NCBI GenBank assembly: GCA_030600545.1
Contig: JAUVLV010000014.1
Span: 1 to 50,824 of the forward strand
Direction: 5' to 3'
DNA from: Candidatus Aegiribacteria sp.
GTDB taxonomy: Bacteria; Fermentibacterota; Fermentibacteria; Fermentibacterales; JCC-6
DNA: 50,824 nt
The number at the start of each line of letters is the position of its first letter. Within the stretch, counting starts at the first letter, position 1. Made by a program: the position numbers and the translations under genes. The notes beneath the pieces are model-generated. The model was not told the origin of the DNA and did not search any database. It worked only from the letters and a program-made list of their open reading frames with translations. Shown piece by piece: positions 26,404-34,921 of the stretch.

Positions 26404-27275
26404 TTCATCTTATTAAAAGTGTAATTCGCGAGGGGTTGATGAATATCCGGGGGAAACTGGGTTCATTTCTGATAACACTCCTTATGGTCAGCCTGTCTTT
26501 TATGGTTTTTGATATTTTTCTGGTAGTATCCTGGAATATGGGAGAAGTGCTTCGGAAAGAGCAGGAAAATGTAGGAATAGAAATTTTTCTCATGGATGAC
26601 ATCAGTGAAGTTGAAGCGGTTAATCTTGCTGATATCATATCCGGACTGGAGGGTGTAAGATCGGTTTACTACGTATCCCCCGGGGAAGCGGAAACTGTTT
26701 TCAGAGCGGATCTGCCTGAGCAGGCCGACCTTCTTACACTTTTAGGTCCGCAATTCCATCTTCCGGCCTCTATACAGATTGGCCTTTATCCTGACTACAG
26801 AACTTCGGAAAAAGTTGGGAGTCTTGCCAGAATTGTGTCCGGCATGGATGGGGTAGAAGATGTAGTTTACGGTAAGGAGTACCTGCCCGGTCTGACGAGG
26901 GCAGTGGATATCCTTGAGAAGCTGGTAATTCTCGCCGGGCTTGTTCTGGCGGTGAGCATCTCACTTGTTGTCGCTAATACAGTAAGGCTTGCAGTTGCGA
27001 AAAGGGCACTTACAGTTCAAATAATGAGTATAGTAGGGGCACCGGGATGGTTTGTCAGAATGCCATTCCTTGGTGAGGGGCTGCTTACAGGTATTGCCGG
27101 GTCTACCGGCAGCCTGTTATTGACCGGGGCAGTTTCCTGGATGCTTATGTCCAGTGTGCCCCACGAGTTTATACCCGGAAAATGGATAATGCTGGTTCTT
27201 ATTCTAGGAGCTTCCTCCGGTGTTGCCGGAAGCTGGTTAGGTATGAAGTCCGGTATTCCAAAACCTCGATCCTGA
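26400..27275 (+). CDS. ftsX: cell-division membrane protein FtsX
   Basis: FtsX is the permease-like partner of FtsE. The 291-residue protein has four membrane segments: one at about 19-44, then a periplasmic domain (about 45-165, with VEAVNLADIISGLEGVRSV), and three more near 170-193, 223-245 and 258-280. Topology and the conserved ALTVQIMSIVGAP loop fit FtsX. The start overlaps the ftsE stop (ATGA). Confidence 0.92.
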   Translation: MIHLIKSVIREGLMNIRGKLGSFLITLLMVSLSFMVFDIFLVVSWNMGEVLRKEQENVGIEIFLMDDISEVEAVNLADIISGLEGVRSVYYVSPGEAETVFRADLPEQADLLTLLGPQFHLPASIQIGLYPDYRTSEKVGSLARIVSGMDGVEDVVYGKEYLPGLTRAVDILEKLVILAGLVLAVSISLVVANTVRLAVAKRALTVQIMSIVGAPGWFVRMPFLGEGLLTGIAGSTGSLLLTGAVSWMLMSSVPHEFIPGKWIMLVLILGASSGVAGSWLGMKSGIPKPRS

Positions 27276-27287
27276 CAGGGAGATAGA

Positions 27288-27737
27288 ATGAAAAAACTGT
27301 TGATAATCATGATAATGTTGACCGGTATCGCAATCGCACAGAGCGAATCCAGAACAGATCCCGGACCGACCGGTACAGAAGTAGTTGAAACCACCACAAC
27401 CACCACAACCACTGAAGGTGGCGCCGCTGCTGAAGAAACTCAGCCCCAGGCATGCATGGGCGGCGGGGGAATCATGAGTTTCCTTCCAATGATTGCCATT
27501 ATCGCGATATTCTACTTTTTGATGATTCGTCCTCAGCAGAAACAGTCCAAGGAGCTTCGGCATATGCGTGACGCACTCACAAAAGATGACAGGGTAATAA
27601 CCGGTGGTGGCATACACGGTGTAATAACAAATCTAAAAGGTGATGTCGTTACGGTAAGAATTGCCGATGGAGTCAAAATTGACGTAGACAGAAGTTCTCT
27701 TCAGCTGGAGGGCGTAAGCGAAAATACGTCCAAATAA
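27288..27737 (+). CDS. yajC: preprotein translocase subunit YajC with extended N-terminus
   Basis: YajC associates with SecDF at the Sec translocon. The core is normal: a membrane helix at about 64-82 (FLPMIAIIAIFYFLMIRPQQ), then the RPQQKQSKE motif and a small beta domain (DRVITGGGIHGVI). Unusually, about 60 residues precede it: a signal-peptide-like start, then a Thr- and Ala-rich linker encoded by a 9-base tandem repeat (ACCACCACA, 27390-27413). If the signal is real, the linker lies in the periplasm. Most YajC proteins are about 90-110 residues and start just before the helix. GGAG precedes the ATG. Confidence 0.88.
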   Translation: MKKLLIIMIMLTGIAIAQSESRTDPGPTGTEVVETTTTTTTTEGGAAAEETQPQACMGGGGIMSFLPMIAIIAIFYFLMIRPQQKQSKELRHMRDALTKDDRVITGGGIHGVITNLKGDVVTVRIADGVKIDVDRSSLQLEGVSENTSK

Positions 27738-27774
27738 GGGTTTTGCGACTCTTTCGGGAATGTGAAGGAGAATC

Positions 27775-28305
27775 ATGTCAACAAGGCGGCTTCAATATTA
27801 CGGTTCGAAAATACTGAGAAATAGATCCAGGAAAATTGATATCTCTCTTGAGGGGGAGCTTCTTCAATCCCTGCTTTCGGACATGCTCGAGATCCTGAGA
27901 ATGGAAAGAGGTCTTGGCCTTGCGGCTCCGCAGGCGGGGGAGAATGTAAGGGTGTTCATACTCAATTCTGAGGAACTTGATCTGAAAGGCCACTCAGTGT
28001 TCATAAATCCGGAGTTAACGGTGTCAGGGCCTTTACATAAAGATGAGGAGGGATGCCTGAGTATCCCCGGCATATTTGAGTTCATCAAGAGACCTTACAA
28101 AACAACAGTTACTGCGTACAATCCTTCCGGAGTGCAGTTCTCACTTGATCTTGATGATTACGCGGCACGGGCTGTTCAGCATGAGAATGATCATCTTGAT
28201 GGTGTTCTGTTCGTTGATAAGCTCAGTCCCATAAGGAAGCGGCTGATCAGGAAAAAACTGTCTGATATCAAGCGGGAATATGGTCAGGACAGCAGGATTC
28301 TTTAA
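27775..28305 (+). CDS. def: peptide deformylase
   Basis: Def removes the formyl group from new proteins. The 176-residue metalloenzyme shows all three motifs: GLGLAAPQAG near residues 45-54, EEGCLSIPG with metal ligand Cys94, and QHENDHLDG with ligands His136 and His140. AAGGAG precedes the ATG. It overlaps fmt by one base, the classic def-fmt pair. Confidence 0.97.
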   Translation: MSTRRLQYYGSKILRNRSRKIDISLEGELLQSLLSDMLEILRMERGLGLAAPQAGENVRVFILNSEELDLKGHSVFINPELTVSGPLHKDEEGCLSIPGIFEFIKRPYKTTVTAYNPSGVQFSLDLDDYAARAVQHENDHLDGVLFVDKLSPIRKRLIRKKLSDIKREYGQDSRIL

Positions 28306-29228
28306 TGAAAATCATTTTCCTCGGTACTTCTTCATTCGGGTTACCATGCCTGAAAGCATTGATCAAATCAGAGTATGAAATTTGCTGTGTTGTTTCAAGG
28401 CCTGCAAGACCTGCGGGCAGGGGTAAAAAACTGCGTCATCCTCCCGTTGCTGAGTATGCTTATAAGAACCACCTTGTAATCCATCAGCCGGAGAAGCTGA
28501 CCGGTAATTTTATTGAAAACCTGAGATTAATGGAACCGGATCTAATGGTGTCAGCCGCATATGGTGGCTGGCTTCCGGAGAAGCTTCTGGAGTCATCTTC
28601 GCTGGGTGTGATCAACATCCATCCTTCCCTTCTGCCTGAATACAGGGGAGCCGCCCCCGTCACAAGGGCAATACTCGATGGCAGGGAGGAGACAGGAGTC
28701 TCATACATGTTGACGGACAGTGGATGGGATACTGGCCCGGTAATAGCGGTTTACCGTGAGAAGATTCTCCCGGACGACACATCAGGTTCTCTGGAGGAAA
28801 GACTTTCAGTGAAAGCCGCGGAAAATATCGTATCCGTTATAGAAGAATATTCTTGTGGAAAGCTGGTTCCCATGAACCAGGCAGGAGAAGCTGTTTACGC
28901 AAAGAAAATCACAACAGATGAAACCTGGCTGGATTGGAACAGGTCTGCTGAATATCTTGAAAGGAAAGTCAGGGCTTTTCAGCCCTTTCCCGGAGCAAGA
29001 ACTGCATACTCGGGGAAAACTATCAAGATATCCGCCGCAAATGTATCTGAATACACTGCCAACCCAGGTGAAATAGTTCTAAGGGAAGGTGCGTTTCTTG
29101 TGGGGTGTGGGGGGGAGACATCACTGGAGATTCGCAGGCTTCAGCCTGCTTCCAAAAGGGTTATGAATGCGGATGAATATCTCCGGGGAGCCAGAATGAA
29201 AACCGGTGACAGGCTTGAAAGAGCTTAA
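28305..29228 (+). CDS. fmt: methionyl-tRNA formyltransferase
   Basis: Fmt formylates initiator Met-tRNA. The 307-residue protein has the catalytic block INIHPSLLPEYRGAAPV around residues 104-120 (Asn and His catalytic), the Asp of DSGWDTGP near 146, and the C-terminal tRNA-binding domain starting around 205 (TWLDWNRSAEYLERKVRAFQP). It starts in the def stop (TAATG). Confidence 0.97.
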   Translation: MKIIFLGTSSFGLPCLKALIKSEYEICCVVSRPARPAGRGKKLRHPPVAEYAYKNHLVIHQPEKLTGNFIENLRLMEPDLMVSAAYGGWLPEKLLESSSLGVINIHPSLLPEYRGAAPVTRAILDGREETGVSYMLTDSGWDTGPVIAVYREKILPDDTSGSLEERLSVKAAENIVSVIEEYSCGKLVPMNQAGEAVYAKKITTDETWLDWNRSAEYLERKVRAFQPFPGARTAYSGKTIKISAANVSEYTANPGEIVLREGAFLVGCGGETSLEIRRLQPASKRVMNADEYLRGARMKTGDRLERA

Positions 29229-29919
29229 AAAGGCTGAACTGCTCTATCATGCTGGGCTTCTTCTTTTTTCCATCGCTCCGTCACTGATAGTATTCCTTCT
29301 GTTGTTCTCCGCAGGCGCTGGATCTGCTATTTCACTGGCATCAGGACTCGTCACAATCACCGCATTTCAAATTTACGGAATATTCTACGAAAAGGGATTA
29401 TCGGGCAATCCGCTACCCCTGAGATTGTCCTTCTGGACACTCAAGGTTCTGCAGTCGGTTCATAGACTGGAGCTGCATACTCCGGAAAAAATGGTTGTGA
29501 TCATGAACAACCGGAAAGCATTCTTTAAAATCAACCATGAATACAGTCCCGGAAAAACACTGATTCTGCTGCCTCACTGCCTTCAGAATCATGAATGTCC
29601 CATCAGGCTTACCTTCAATCCCGATTCATGCGAAAGATGCGGAAAATGTCCCATAGGAAAACTTATGGATATAAAAGACAGGTTCGGAACAAATATCGCA
29701 ATTGCATCCGGAGGGACTTCAGCAAGAAGAATAGTGGAGAAAACCAGACCTTCACTTATCATCGCGGTAGCCTGTCCCGTCGATCTTTCACTTGGAATTC
29801 TGGATGTGCATCCCATAACAACCGTTGGCGTTCTGAATGAGTGGCGGAACGGCCCATGCTTCGACACGTGGGTCGATTCTAAAGAATTGGAAGCCGCTCT
29901 GGAACTGTTCCTCAATTAG
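29206..29919 (+). CDS. DUF116 family membrane protein
   Basis: The 237-residue protein has two hydrophobic segments (about 16-36 and 42-60) and a cytosolic Cys-rich domain: LLPHCLQNHECPIRL at about 126-140, then CERCGKCPIG at about 145-154, which could hold an iron-sulfur or zinc centre. The later part ACPVDLSLGILDV is also typical of DUF116. Function is unknown; DUF116 genes are often found next to fmt, as here. The start is GTG, overlapping fmt by 23 bases, with no clear ribosome binding site. Confidence 0.85.
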   Translation: MTGLKELKKAELLYHAGLLLFSIAPSLIVFLLLFSAGAGSAISLASGLVTITAFQIYGIFYEKGLSGNPLPLRLSFWTLKVLQSVHRLELHTPEKMVVIMNNRKAFFKINHEYSPGKTLILLPHCLQNHECPIRLTFNPDSCERCGKCPIGKLMDIKDRFGTNIAIASGGTSARRIVEKTRPSLIIAVACPVDLSLGILDVHPITTVGVLNEWRNGPCFDTWVDSKELEAALELFLN

Positions 29920-29950
29920 AAGCTGACATCCCGGTTCTGTCGACTGTAAT

Positions 29951-31765
29951 TTATCGCTGCAGAACCTCTTCCAGCTCCTTAAGCGTATCCTCCATCTTAG
30001 AAAGGGCATAATTCACAGGTTCGGGAGTTGTAAGGTCCACACCTGTTCCTTTAAGGAGTTCAAGCGGCGGTTTTGAGGATCCACTCTTCAGAAATTCAAT
30101 GTAATCATCAACCGCGCCGGGTTCGCCGGAAAGAATCATTGAGGAAATGTCGACAGCTGCTGAAAGACCGGTCGCATATTTATATACGTAGAAATTGTAA
30201 TAGAGATGGGGTATTCTGGACCATTCAGCGGCAATGGGATCATCTTCATTACTCCATGTGAAGCTGTCTCCATGATATAGTTTTACAAGATCGTAGTATG
30301 TGCTGCTGAGATAATCAGGAGTGAGGGGATTGTCCGATTCTACCTGTTCGTGTATCAATTTTTCAAATTCGGCGAACATGGTTTGCCTCATAAGGGTAGA
30401 CCTGAACTTGCCAAGAAGGTAATCAAGCAGATAAGCTATATCTCTGTCATCATTCATTCTCCTGAGAAGCAGATCTATCAGCAGCATTTCATTTGTAGTT
30501 GAGGCAACCTCGGCCACGATGATCTTGTAGTCGGACATATGATAGGGTTGCGATTTTCTCGAGTTAAGGCTGTGCATGGAATGTCCGGCTTCATGAGCCA
30601 GAGTGAATACACTTTGAAGAGTACCATTGAAGTTGTGAAGTATATATGGATACGAATCGTAAGACCCTCCTGAATATGCCCCGGATCTCTTTCCTTTGTT
30701 CTCGTATCGGTCCACCCACCTGTTCTTGAAACCCTGTGTCAGGGCATCAACATATTCACTGCCAAGTGGAGCTACTGCCTCAAGAGTAAGGTCAACAGCT
30801 TCATCCCAGTTGTAATCCGCCTTGGATTCGGGGACAATGGGAACATTAACATCGTACATATGTGCTGAATCAAGACCCAGAACATCCTTCCGGAGCTGGA
30901 AATACCTGTGGAGTACCGGCAGGTTGTCATGAACTGATTTTATCAGAGAATCGTATACGGAAATATTAACTCTATCCTTGAAAAGTGAGGCCTCAAGGGC
31001 TGAATTGAACTTTCTCGTCCTTGCCCTGAAGATATTCGATTTAACCTGTCCCTCGAGAAGGGCGGCTTTTGTCGCCACATTTCCTTTAACTTCGTTGTAG
31101 AAACCAATGAAGGTGTCCTTTCTGACCCTTCTATCCTTTTTCTGAAGAAGCGCGCTGAAGTTGCCATTAGTAATCTTGACACTTTTCCCATTCTCATTCC
31201 TGATCTTCGGGTATCTTGCCGGCATGTCCACATTGCTTAGTTTACCGAAAGCTGAGCTGAAACCGCTGACGATTTCACCGGTCTTTGCGAGAAGTTTTTC
31301 TTCCTTCCTCGAAAGTGTATGGGAACGGTACCTGAGAGTATCTTGAAGCCATGTCCTGTAAGGCTTCAGTTCTGTTGTTTCCTGCCATGAATTCATTGTG
31401 TCTTCGGGGATGGCCAGGAGTTCGGGAGTGAAGAAGGAGTGAGCAGCGTTAACTTCAACGAGTCTGCTCATGATTCTGGAAGCTATTCCGCTGTACTTGG
31501 AATTTCCCAGGTCTTCATCTTTCTTCATATTGGCATAGACGAAGAGTTTTTCCAGAAGTCTATGCTGTGAAAGCATTTCTTCAACTACAGTTTTAAATGT
31601 TTCGGGTGATTCGTCGAGTCTGCCGGACCATTTTTCAATACTTTCTCTGAAGAAGGCTGTTTTGCTGAAATCCTCTTCCCAGTCGGCATCGGAATCGTAA
31701 AGAGCCTCTACATTCCATTTGGCTTCAGGTGCGATTTCTTCTCTGTTTTTCGGTTCATCAGGCAT
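29951..31765 (-). CDS. pepF: oligoendopeptidase F (M3 family)
   Basis: PepF is a cytoplasmic zinc peptidase that cuts short peptides. The 604-residue protein has the catalytic motif HEAGH at residues 391-395 with the third ligand Glu further on (IVAEVASTTNE), and the M3B C-terminal helices with YKYATGLSAA. Length is standard. The ATG has only a weak ribosome binding site; a 15-codon ORF with a strong one ends inside its first codons (see 31758-31805). A good promoter lies at 31858-31885. The gene is convergent to the DUF116 gene with a 31-base gap. Confidence 0.96.
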   Translation of the reverse strand: MPDEPKNREEIAPEAKWNVEALYDSDADWEEDFSKTAFFRESIEKWSGRLDESPETFKTVVEEMLSQHRLLEKLFVYANMKKDEDLGNSKYSGIASRIMSRLVEVNAAHSFFTPELLAIPEDTMNSWQETTELKPYRTWLQDTLRYRSHTLSRKEEKLLAKTGEIVSGFSSAFGKLSNVDMPARYPKIRNENGKSVKITNGNFSALLQKKDRRVRKDTFIGFYNEVKGNVATKAALLEGQVKSNIFRARTRKFNSALEASLFKDRVNISVYDSLIKSVHDNLPVLHRYFQLRKDVLGLDSAHMYDVNVPIVPESKADYNWDEAVDLTLEAVAPLGSEYVDALTQGFKNRWVDRYENKGKRSGAYSGGSYDSYPYILHNFNGTLQSVFTLAHEAGHSMHSLNSRKSQPYHMSDYKIIVAEVASTTNEMLLIDLLLRRMNDDRDIAYLLDYLLGKFRSTLMRQTMFAEFEKLIHEQVESDNPLTPDYLSSTYYDLVKLYHGDSFTWSNEDDPIAAEWSRIPHLYYNFYVYKYATGLSAAVDISSMILSGEPGAVDDYIEFLKSGSSKPPLELLKGTGVDLTTPEPVNYALSKMEDTLKELEEVLQR

Positions 31766-31805
31766 ATTGTTCCAATCTAATCTTAGTAAGCTGTTCCGGC
31801 TCCAT
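31758..31805 (-). CDS. possible 15-residue leader ORF before pepF
   Basis: On the - strand AGGAG is followed after 7 bases by an ATG and 15 codons (MEPEQLTKIRLEQYA) ending in TGA. The stop falls 5 bases inside pepF, in another frame. pepF itself lacks a good ribosome binding site, so ribosomes finishing the leader could restart on the pepF ATG. The peptide resembles nothing I know; the evidence is the strong site and the overlap only. Confidence 0.35.
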   Translation of the reverse strand: MEPEQLTKIRLEQYA

Positions 31806-31857
31806 CTGTTTGCTCCTAAAAGAAAAATGAGAATGGTATTTACGGTGAACAGTGACT

Positions 31858-31885
31858 AATATACATTATGTGGTAATGATTTCAA
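31858..31885 (-). promoter_or_regulatory. sigma-70-type promoter for pepF
   Basis: On the - strand TTGAAA (31880-31885) and TATATT (31858-31863) are separated by 16 bases; each matches consensus at five of six positions. Transcription would start about 85 bases before the pepF ATG, leaving room for the leader ORF. Confidence 0.7.
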
Positions 31886-31994
31886 TATTAAGATAGAAAA
31901 TGTTCTTCCAGACTAAATACCTTGAGTGATATTACTGAAGTATCGGAGAAGATCATAAGATTTTCAGGGATTGTACTCGTAGCTCTTTCGCTTG

Positions 31995-32023
31995 CTTTCA
32001 AAGGCTGCATAAAAGGTTATAAT
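31995..32023 (+). promoter_or_regulatory. possible promoter for the class V aminotransferase
   Basis: TATAAT at 32018-32023 is a perfect -10 box, 44 bases before the ATG at 32068. The -35 box is weak (CTTTCA at 31995-32000, 17-base spacing). The gene-free stretch 31766-32067 holds this site and the divergent pepF promoter. Confidence 0.5.
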
Positions 32024-32067
32024 TCGATAAATGTTTAACCGGTTCTATCATCGAAACGGGAGAAAAA

Positions 32068-33456
32068 ATGAGAGATTGTATCTATGGAATTAATAAAGAA
32101 GTACCTCTTCTGGACGGCAGGCTCGTGCGTTACGTCAACCTGGACAATGCTGCCAGTACACCGCCCCTGGTAAGGGTTGTAGACGGCATCAACAAACTTG
32201 CACCTTACTATTCCAGCGTTCACAGGGGAACAGGCTTCAAATCGAGACTGTGTACAGAAGCCTACGACAGGGCTCACAAGATAATTGCCGAGTTCGTTGG
32301 AGCGGATCTCAGCACAAATACTGTGATTTTCGTTAAGAACGCTACTGAAGCGATTAACAAACTCGCCCACCGGCTGAAAGCTTCAGGTGATCACGTTGTG
32401 ATCACAACCAGCATGGAACACCATTCCAATGACCTTCCCTGGAGATACAACTACAGAACAGTACATGTCCGGACAACGAGGGACGGACGGTTCGACGAAG
32501 GTCACTTCGATTCACTTCTTGAGGAACACAAGGGGAAGATAGCTATTGTTGCACTGACTGGTGCCTCCAACGTTACGGGATACATTCAACCTATACATCA
32601 TCTGGCTGAGAAGGTTCATAAGGTTGGAGCAAAGATCATGATCGATGCCGCACAGCTTGCTCCACACAGAAAAATAGATATCAGGCCCGATGACGATCCT
32701 GGACATCTTGATTTCATCGCAATAGCGGGGCATAAAATGTATGCTCCCTATGGAACTGGTGCACTTATCGGCCCCAGATCAGAATTTATGGACAGTGCTC
32801 CCGATTACTGCGGAGGAGGTACGGTGCGCGTTGTTACCACCGAAGAAGTATACTGGGCTGACCTGCCCGAGCGAGATGAGGCGGGAAGTCCCAATGTCAT
32901 GGGAGCAGTTGCAATGGCAATAGCCGCCGAGACACTCATGGAAAAGGGAATGGACAGTATAGCGGAGCATGAGAGGGAATTGACCGCATACGCCCTTGAA
33001 AAGCTCGGATCGATGAATGGTGTTACAGTTTACGGTGAAACAGACCCTTCGAGAGCATCGGAGAAAGTTGGAGTCATTCCATTCAATCTTGATGATACAG
33101 ATCATGCTCTTGTTGCTTCGATTGCAGGTTACGAGGGTGGAATAGGCGTAAGAAACGGATGTTTCTGTGCACATCCATACGTTGTCAGTCTGAGAAACCT
33201 GCCAGAGGAAGATATTGCTTTCAGAAGGAAACACTGCATTGCGGGAGACAGAACTTATATGCCCGGTATGGTAAGGATGAGTTTTGGATGTTATAGCAAC
33301 CGCGAAGACGTTGATCGACTGATTGAAATTCTTGAAATGATCAGGGTGAAGGGATATAAGGGAACGTACAGCCAGATACCGGAAACAGGCGAATTTCTGC
33401 CTGAGAATTATAAAGATGATTTTACCGATTACTGGAAGTATCCAGCCTCACTTTGA
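32068..33456 (+). CDS. class V aminotransferase, cysteine desulfurase-like
   Basis: A PLP enzyme of the SufS/CsdA type by fold. The 462-residue protein has NLDNAASTPP near the N-terminus, the SMEHHSNDLPW block, and the PLP lysine Lys223 in AGHKMYAPYGTG. A Cys pair in RNGCFCAHPY (Cys365, Cys367) lies where the desulfurase active-site Cys sits, and GMVRMSFGCYSN closes the core. It is about 50 residues longer than SufS, with an added C-terminal tail. No suf or isc genes are nearby, so it could be a desulfurase or another sulfur- or selenium-related lyase. Confidence 0.9.
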   Translation: MRDCIYGINKEVPLLDGRLVRYVNLDNAASTPPLVRVVDGINKLAPYYSSVHRGTGFKSRLCTEAYDRAHKIIAEFVGADLSTNTVIFVKNATEAINKLAHRLKASGDHVVITTSMEHHSNDLPWRYNYRTVHVRTTRDGRFDEGHFDSLLEEHKGKIAIVALTGASNVTGYIQPIHHLAEKVHKVGAKIMIDAAQLAPHRKIDIRPDDDPGHLDFIAIAGHKMYAPYGTGALIGPRSEFMDSAPDYCGGGTVRVVTTEEVYWADLPERDEAGSPNVMGAVAMAIAAETLMEKGMDSIAEHERELTAYALEKLGSMNGVTVYGETDPSRASEKVGVIPFNLDDTDHALVASIAGYEGGIGVRNGCFCAHPYVVSLRNLPEEDIAFRRKHCIAGDRTYMPGMVRMSFGCYSNREDVDRLIEILEMIRVKGYKGTYSQIPETGEFLPENYKDDFTDYWKYPASL

Positions 33457-33506
33457 TGCTGTTATAAGAGATGCAGAAAACGGTTTTTTTGATGAAGGGA
33501 TGTCCA

Positions 33507-34706
33507 ATGAACAAGAGAATGATAACCGTACTTTTCTTTACACTGATCGCAGTCGGGTTACTCATATCCTGCGGTGAGACAGGTGAAGAGCCGCAGGCCG
33601 CGGCAGATACAACAGAGGTTGCTGATAACTCCGCTTTTATCCTCGCGGACAGCGCTTCCGAATCCTTCAGCAGCTGCTCGTACCGTTTCAGTGTCTATAT
33701 GACAGGTTCCTATTCGGATACACCTGAGCTCACAGGTAACCTGACAGGTAGCAGGTCTGATGAAATGGGAAATCCTCTGCTCAGAATTGAAATGGGACAG
33801 GATTCAACACCTGACGATGGCATTGCGCCCGAATTAACCCTGACACTGGTATCCGGGATCGATTCGTCGTATGCCTACAGCTCCGATGAAAATATACTTG
33901 AAAAGGGTTTCCTTGAAGAGGGAGGAGCTGACCTTCTGAGACCTGCGGGATATGCCCTGATGAACGAGTATTTCCTTGATGATCCCTTCGCTGACGAGAT
34001 AGCTTCACAATCGGCAACAGCGAAAGGCTTGGATACTGTGGGCACGGTCCCGTGTGAGAACTACCTGATTACATATCCAGGGGGTCAGAAGGCCATGTGG
34101 TCCCTTGGAGCAGAGGATCATATTCCCAGGCGTGTGGAGCGCATGATGACCGACCGTGAGGGAAATGGATTATCTGTTGTCCTGGAAGTTTACGATCTTG
34201 ATATCTCGCCTGAAATATCCGACAGTACTTTTATCTTTGTCCCCCCTGATGACGCCAGAGTAGAAATCTACAGCGCCTTCCTTACCGTTGGGACAGAAGC
34301 CCCGCACTGGACACTTCAGGACATAGATGGAAATTCCGTATCTCTGGAAGAGATGCGGGGAAGTATCGTAATCCTTGATTTCTGGGCAACATGGTGCAGC
34401 CCATGCATCGTTGTCATGCCGCAGATACAGTCCATATTTGAAAACTATCCGGAGGAGCAGGTACACGTATTCGGTGTGAATATCTGGGAAAGTGGAGATC
34501 CAGGCGCTTTCATGGATGAAAACGGTTTCTCGTACGGTCTGCTTCTCGAAGGAGATGATGTAGCTACGGATTACAAGGTTTCGGGAATTCCCACACTCTA
34601 CGTTATCGATCAGGATGGCAACGTAGCTTTCGTCGAAGTAGGGGCGAATCCTGAAATAGGTGAGATGCTTTCTTCGACTGTGGACAGTCTTCTTGAAGAT
34701 GAATAA
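33507..34706 (+). CDS. lipoprotein with LolA/DUF2092-like domain and TlpA thioredoxin domain
   Basis: The 399-residue product has a signal peptide with lipobox LLISC (Cys22), a beta-rich domain at about 45-250 resembling LolA/DUF2092-type lipid-binding folds, and a TlpA/AhpC-type thioredoxin domain from about 262 with WATWCSPC (Cys297, Cys300). It would be anchored to a membrane with both domains in the periplasm and act on disulfides. The ATG at 33507 has AAGGGA 6 bases upstream and gives a clean signal peptide; an upstream in-frame ATG at 33471 does not. The first domain call is by pattern and is less sure than the second. Confidence 0.87.
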   Translation: MNKRMITVLFFTLIAVGLLISCGETGEEPQAAADTTEVADNSAFILADSASESFSSCSYRFSVYMTGSYSDTPELTGNLTGSRSDEMGNPLLRIEMGQDSTPDDGIAPELTLTLVSGIDSSYAYSSDENILEKGFLEEGGADLLRPAGYALMNEYFLDDPFADEIASQSATAKGLDTVGTVPCENYLITYPGGQKAMWSLGAEDHIPRRVERMMTDREGNGLSVVLEVYDLDISPEISDSTFIFVPPDDARVEIYSAFLTVGTEAPHWTLQDIDGNSVSLEEMRGSIVILDFWATWCSPCIVVMPQIQSIFENYPEEQVHVFGVNIWESGDPGAFMDENGFSYGLLLEGDDVATDYKVSGIPTLYVIDQDGNVAFVEVGANPEIGEMLSSTVDSLLEDE

Positions 34707-34732
34707 ATAGTAAGAAAAACGGAGGCATGAAC

Positions 34733-34840
34733 ATGATAGGGAATGCGATTGCATATTGGAATCGGAAGGTGAAGAAATTCACGATTCTGGATCTGAAGCT
34801 TGCTCAGTGTGCAGCAATGGCAGAGCATACCTGCACATAG
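34733..34840 (+). CDS. small 35-residue protein, possibly truncated
   Basis: GGAGG at 34721-34725 lies 7 bases before this ATG. The peptide reads MIGNAIAYWNRKVKKFTILD, then LKLAQCAAMAEHTCT. The amphipathic, basic N-terminal part recalls small one- or two-helix membrane proteins with a WNxKVKKLT-type start, but here the frame stops where the membrane helices would begin. It may be a genuine small protein or the remnant of a longer one. It follows the TlpA-like gene by 26 bases. The rest of the gap to 34921 is AT-rich and shows nothing further. Confidence 0.45.
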   Translation: MIGNAIAYWNRKVKKFTILDLKLAQCAAMAEHTCT

Positions 34841-34921
34841 CTACGCGATATGCTCAATTCGCCATTATGGTTGAAAGATAGCTATAACAATATTAACAAC
34901 AAATAACGATTACAGCTGATT

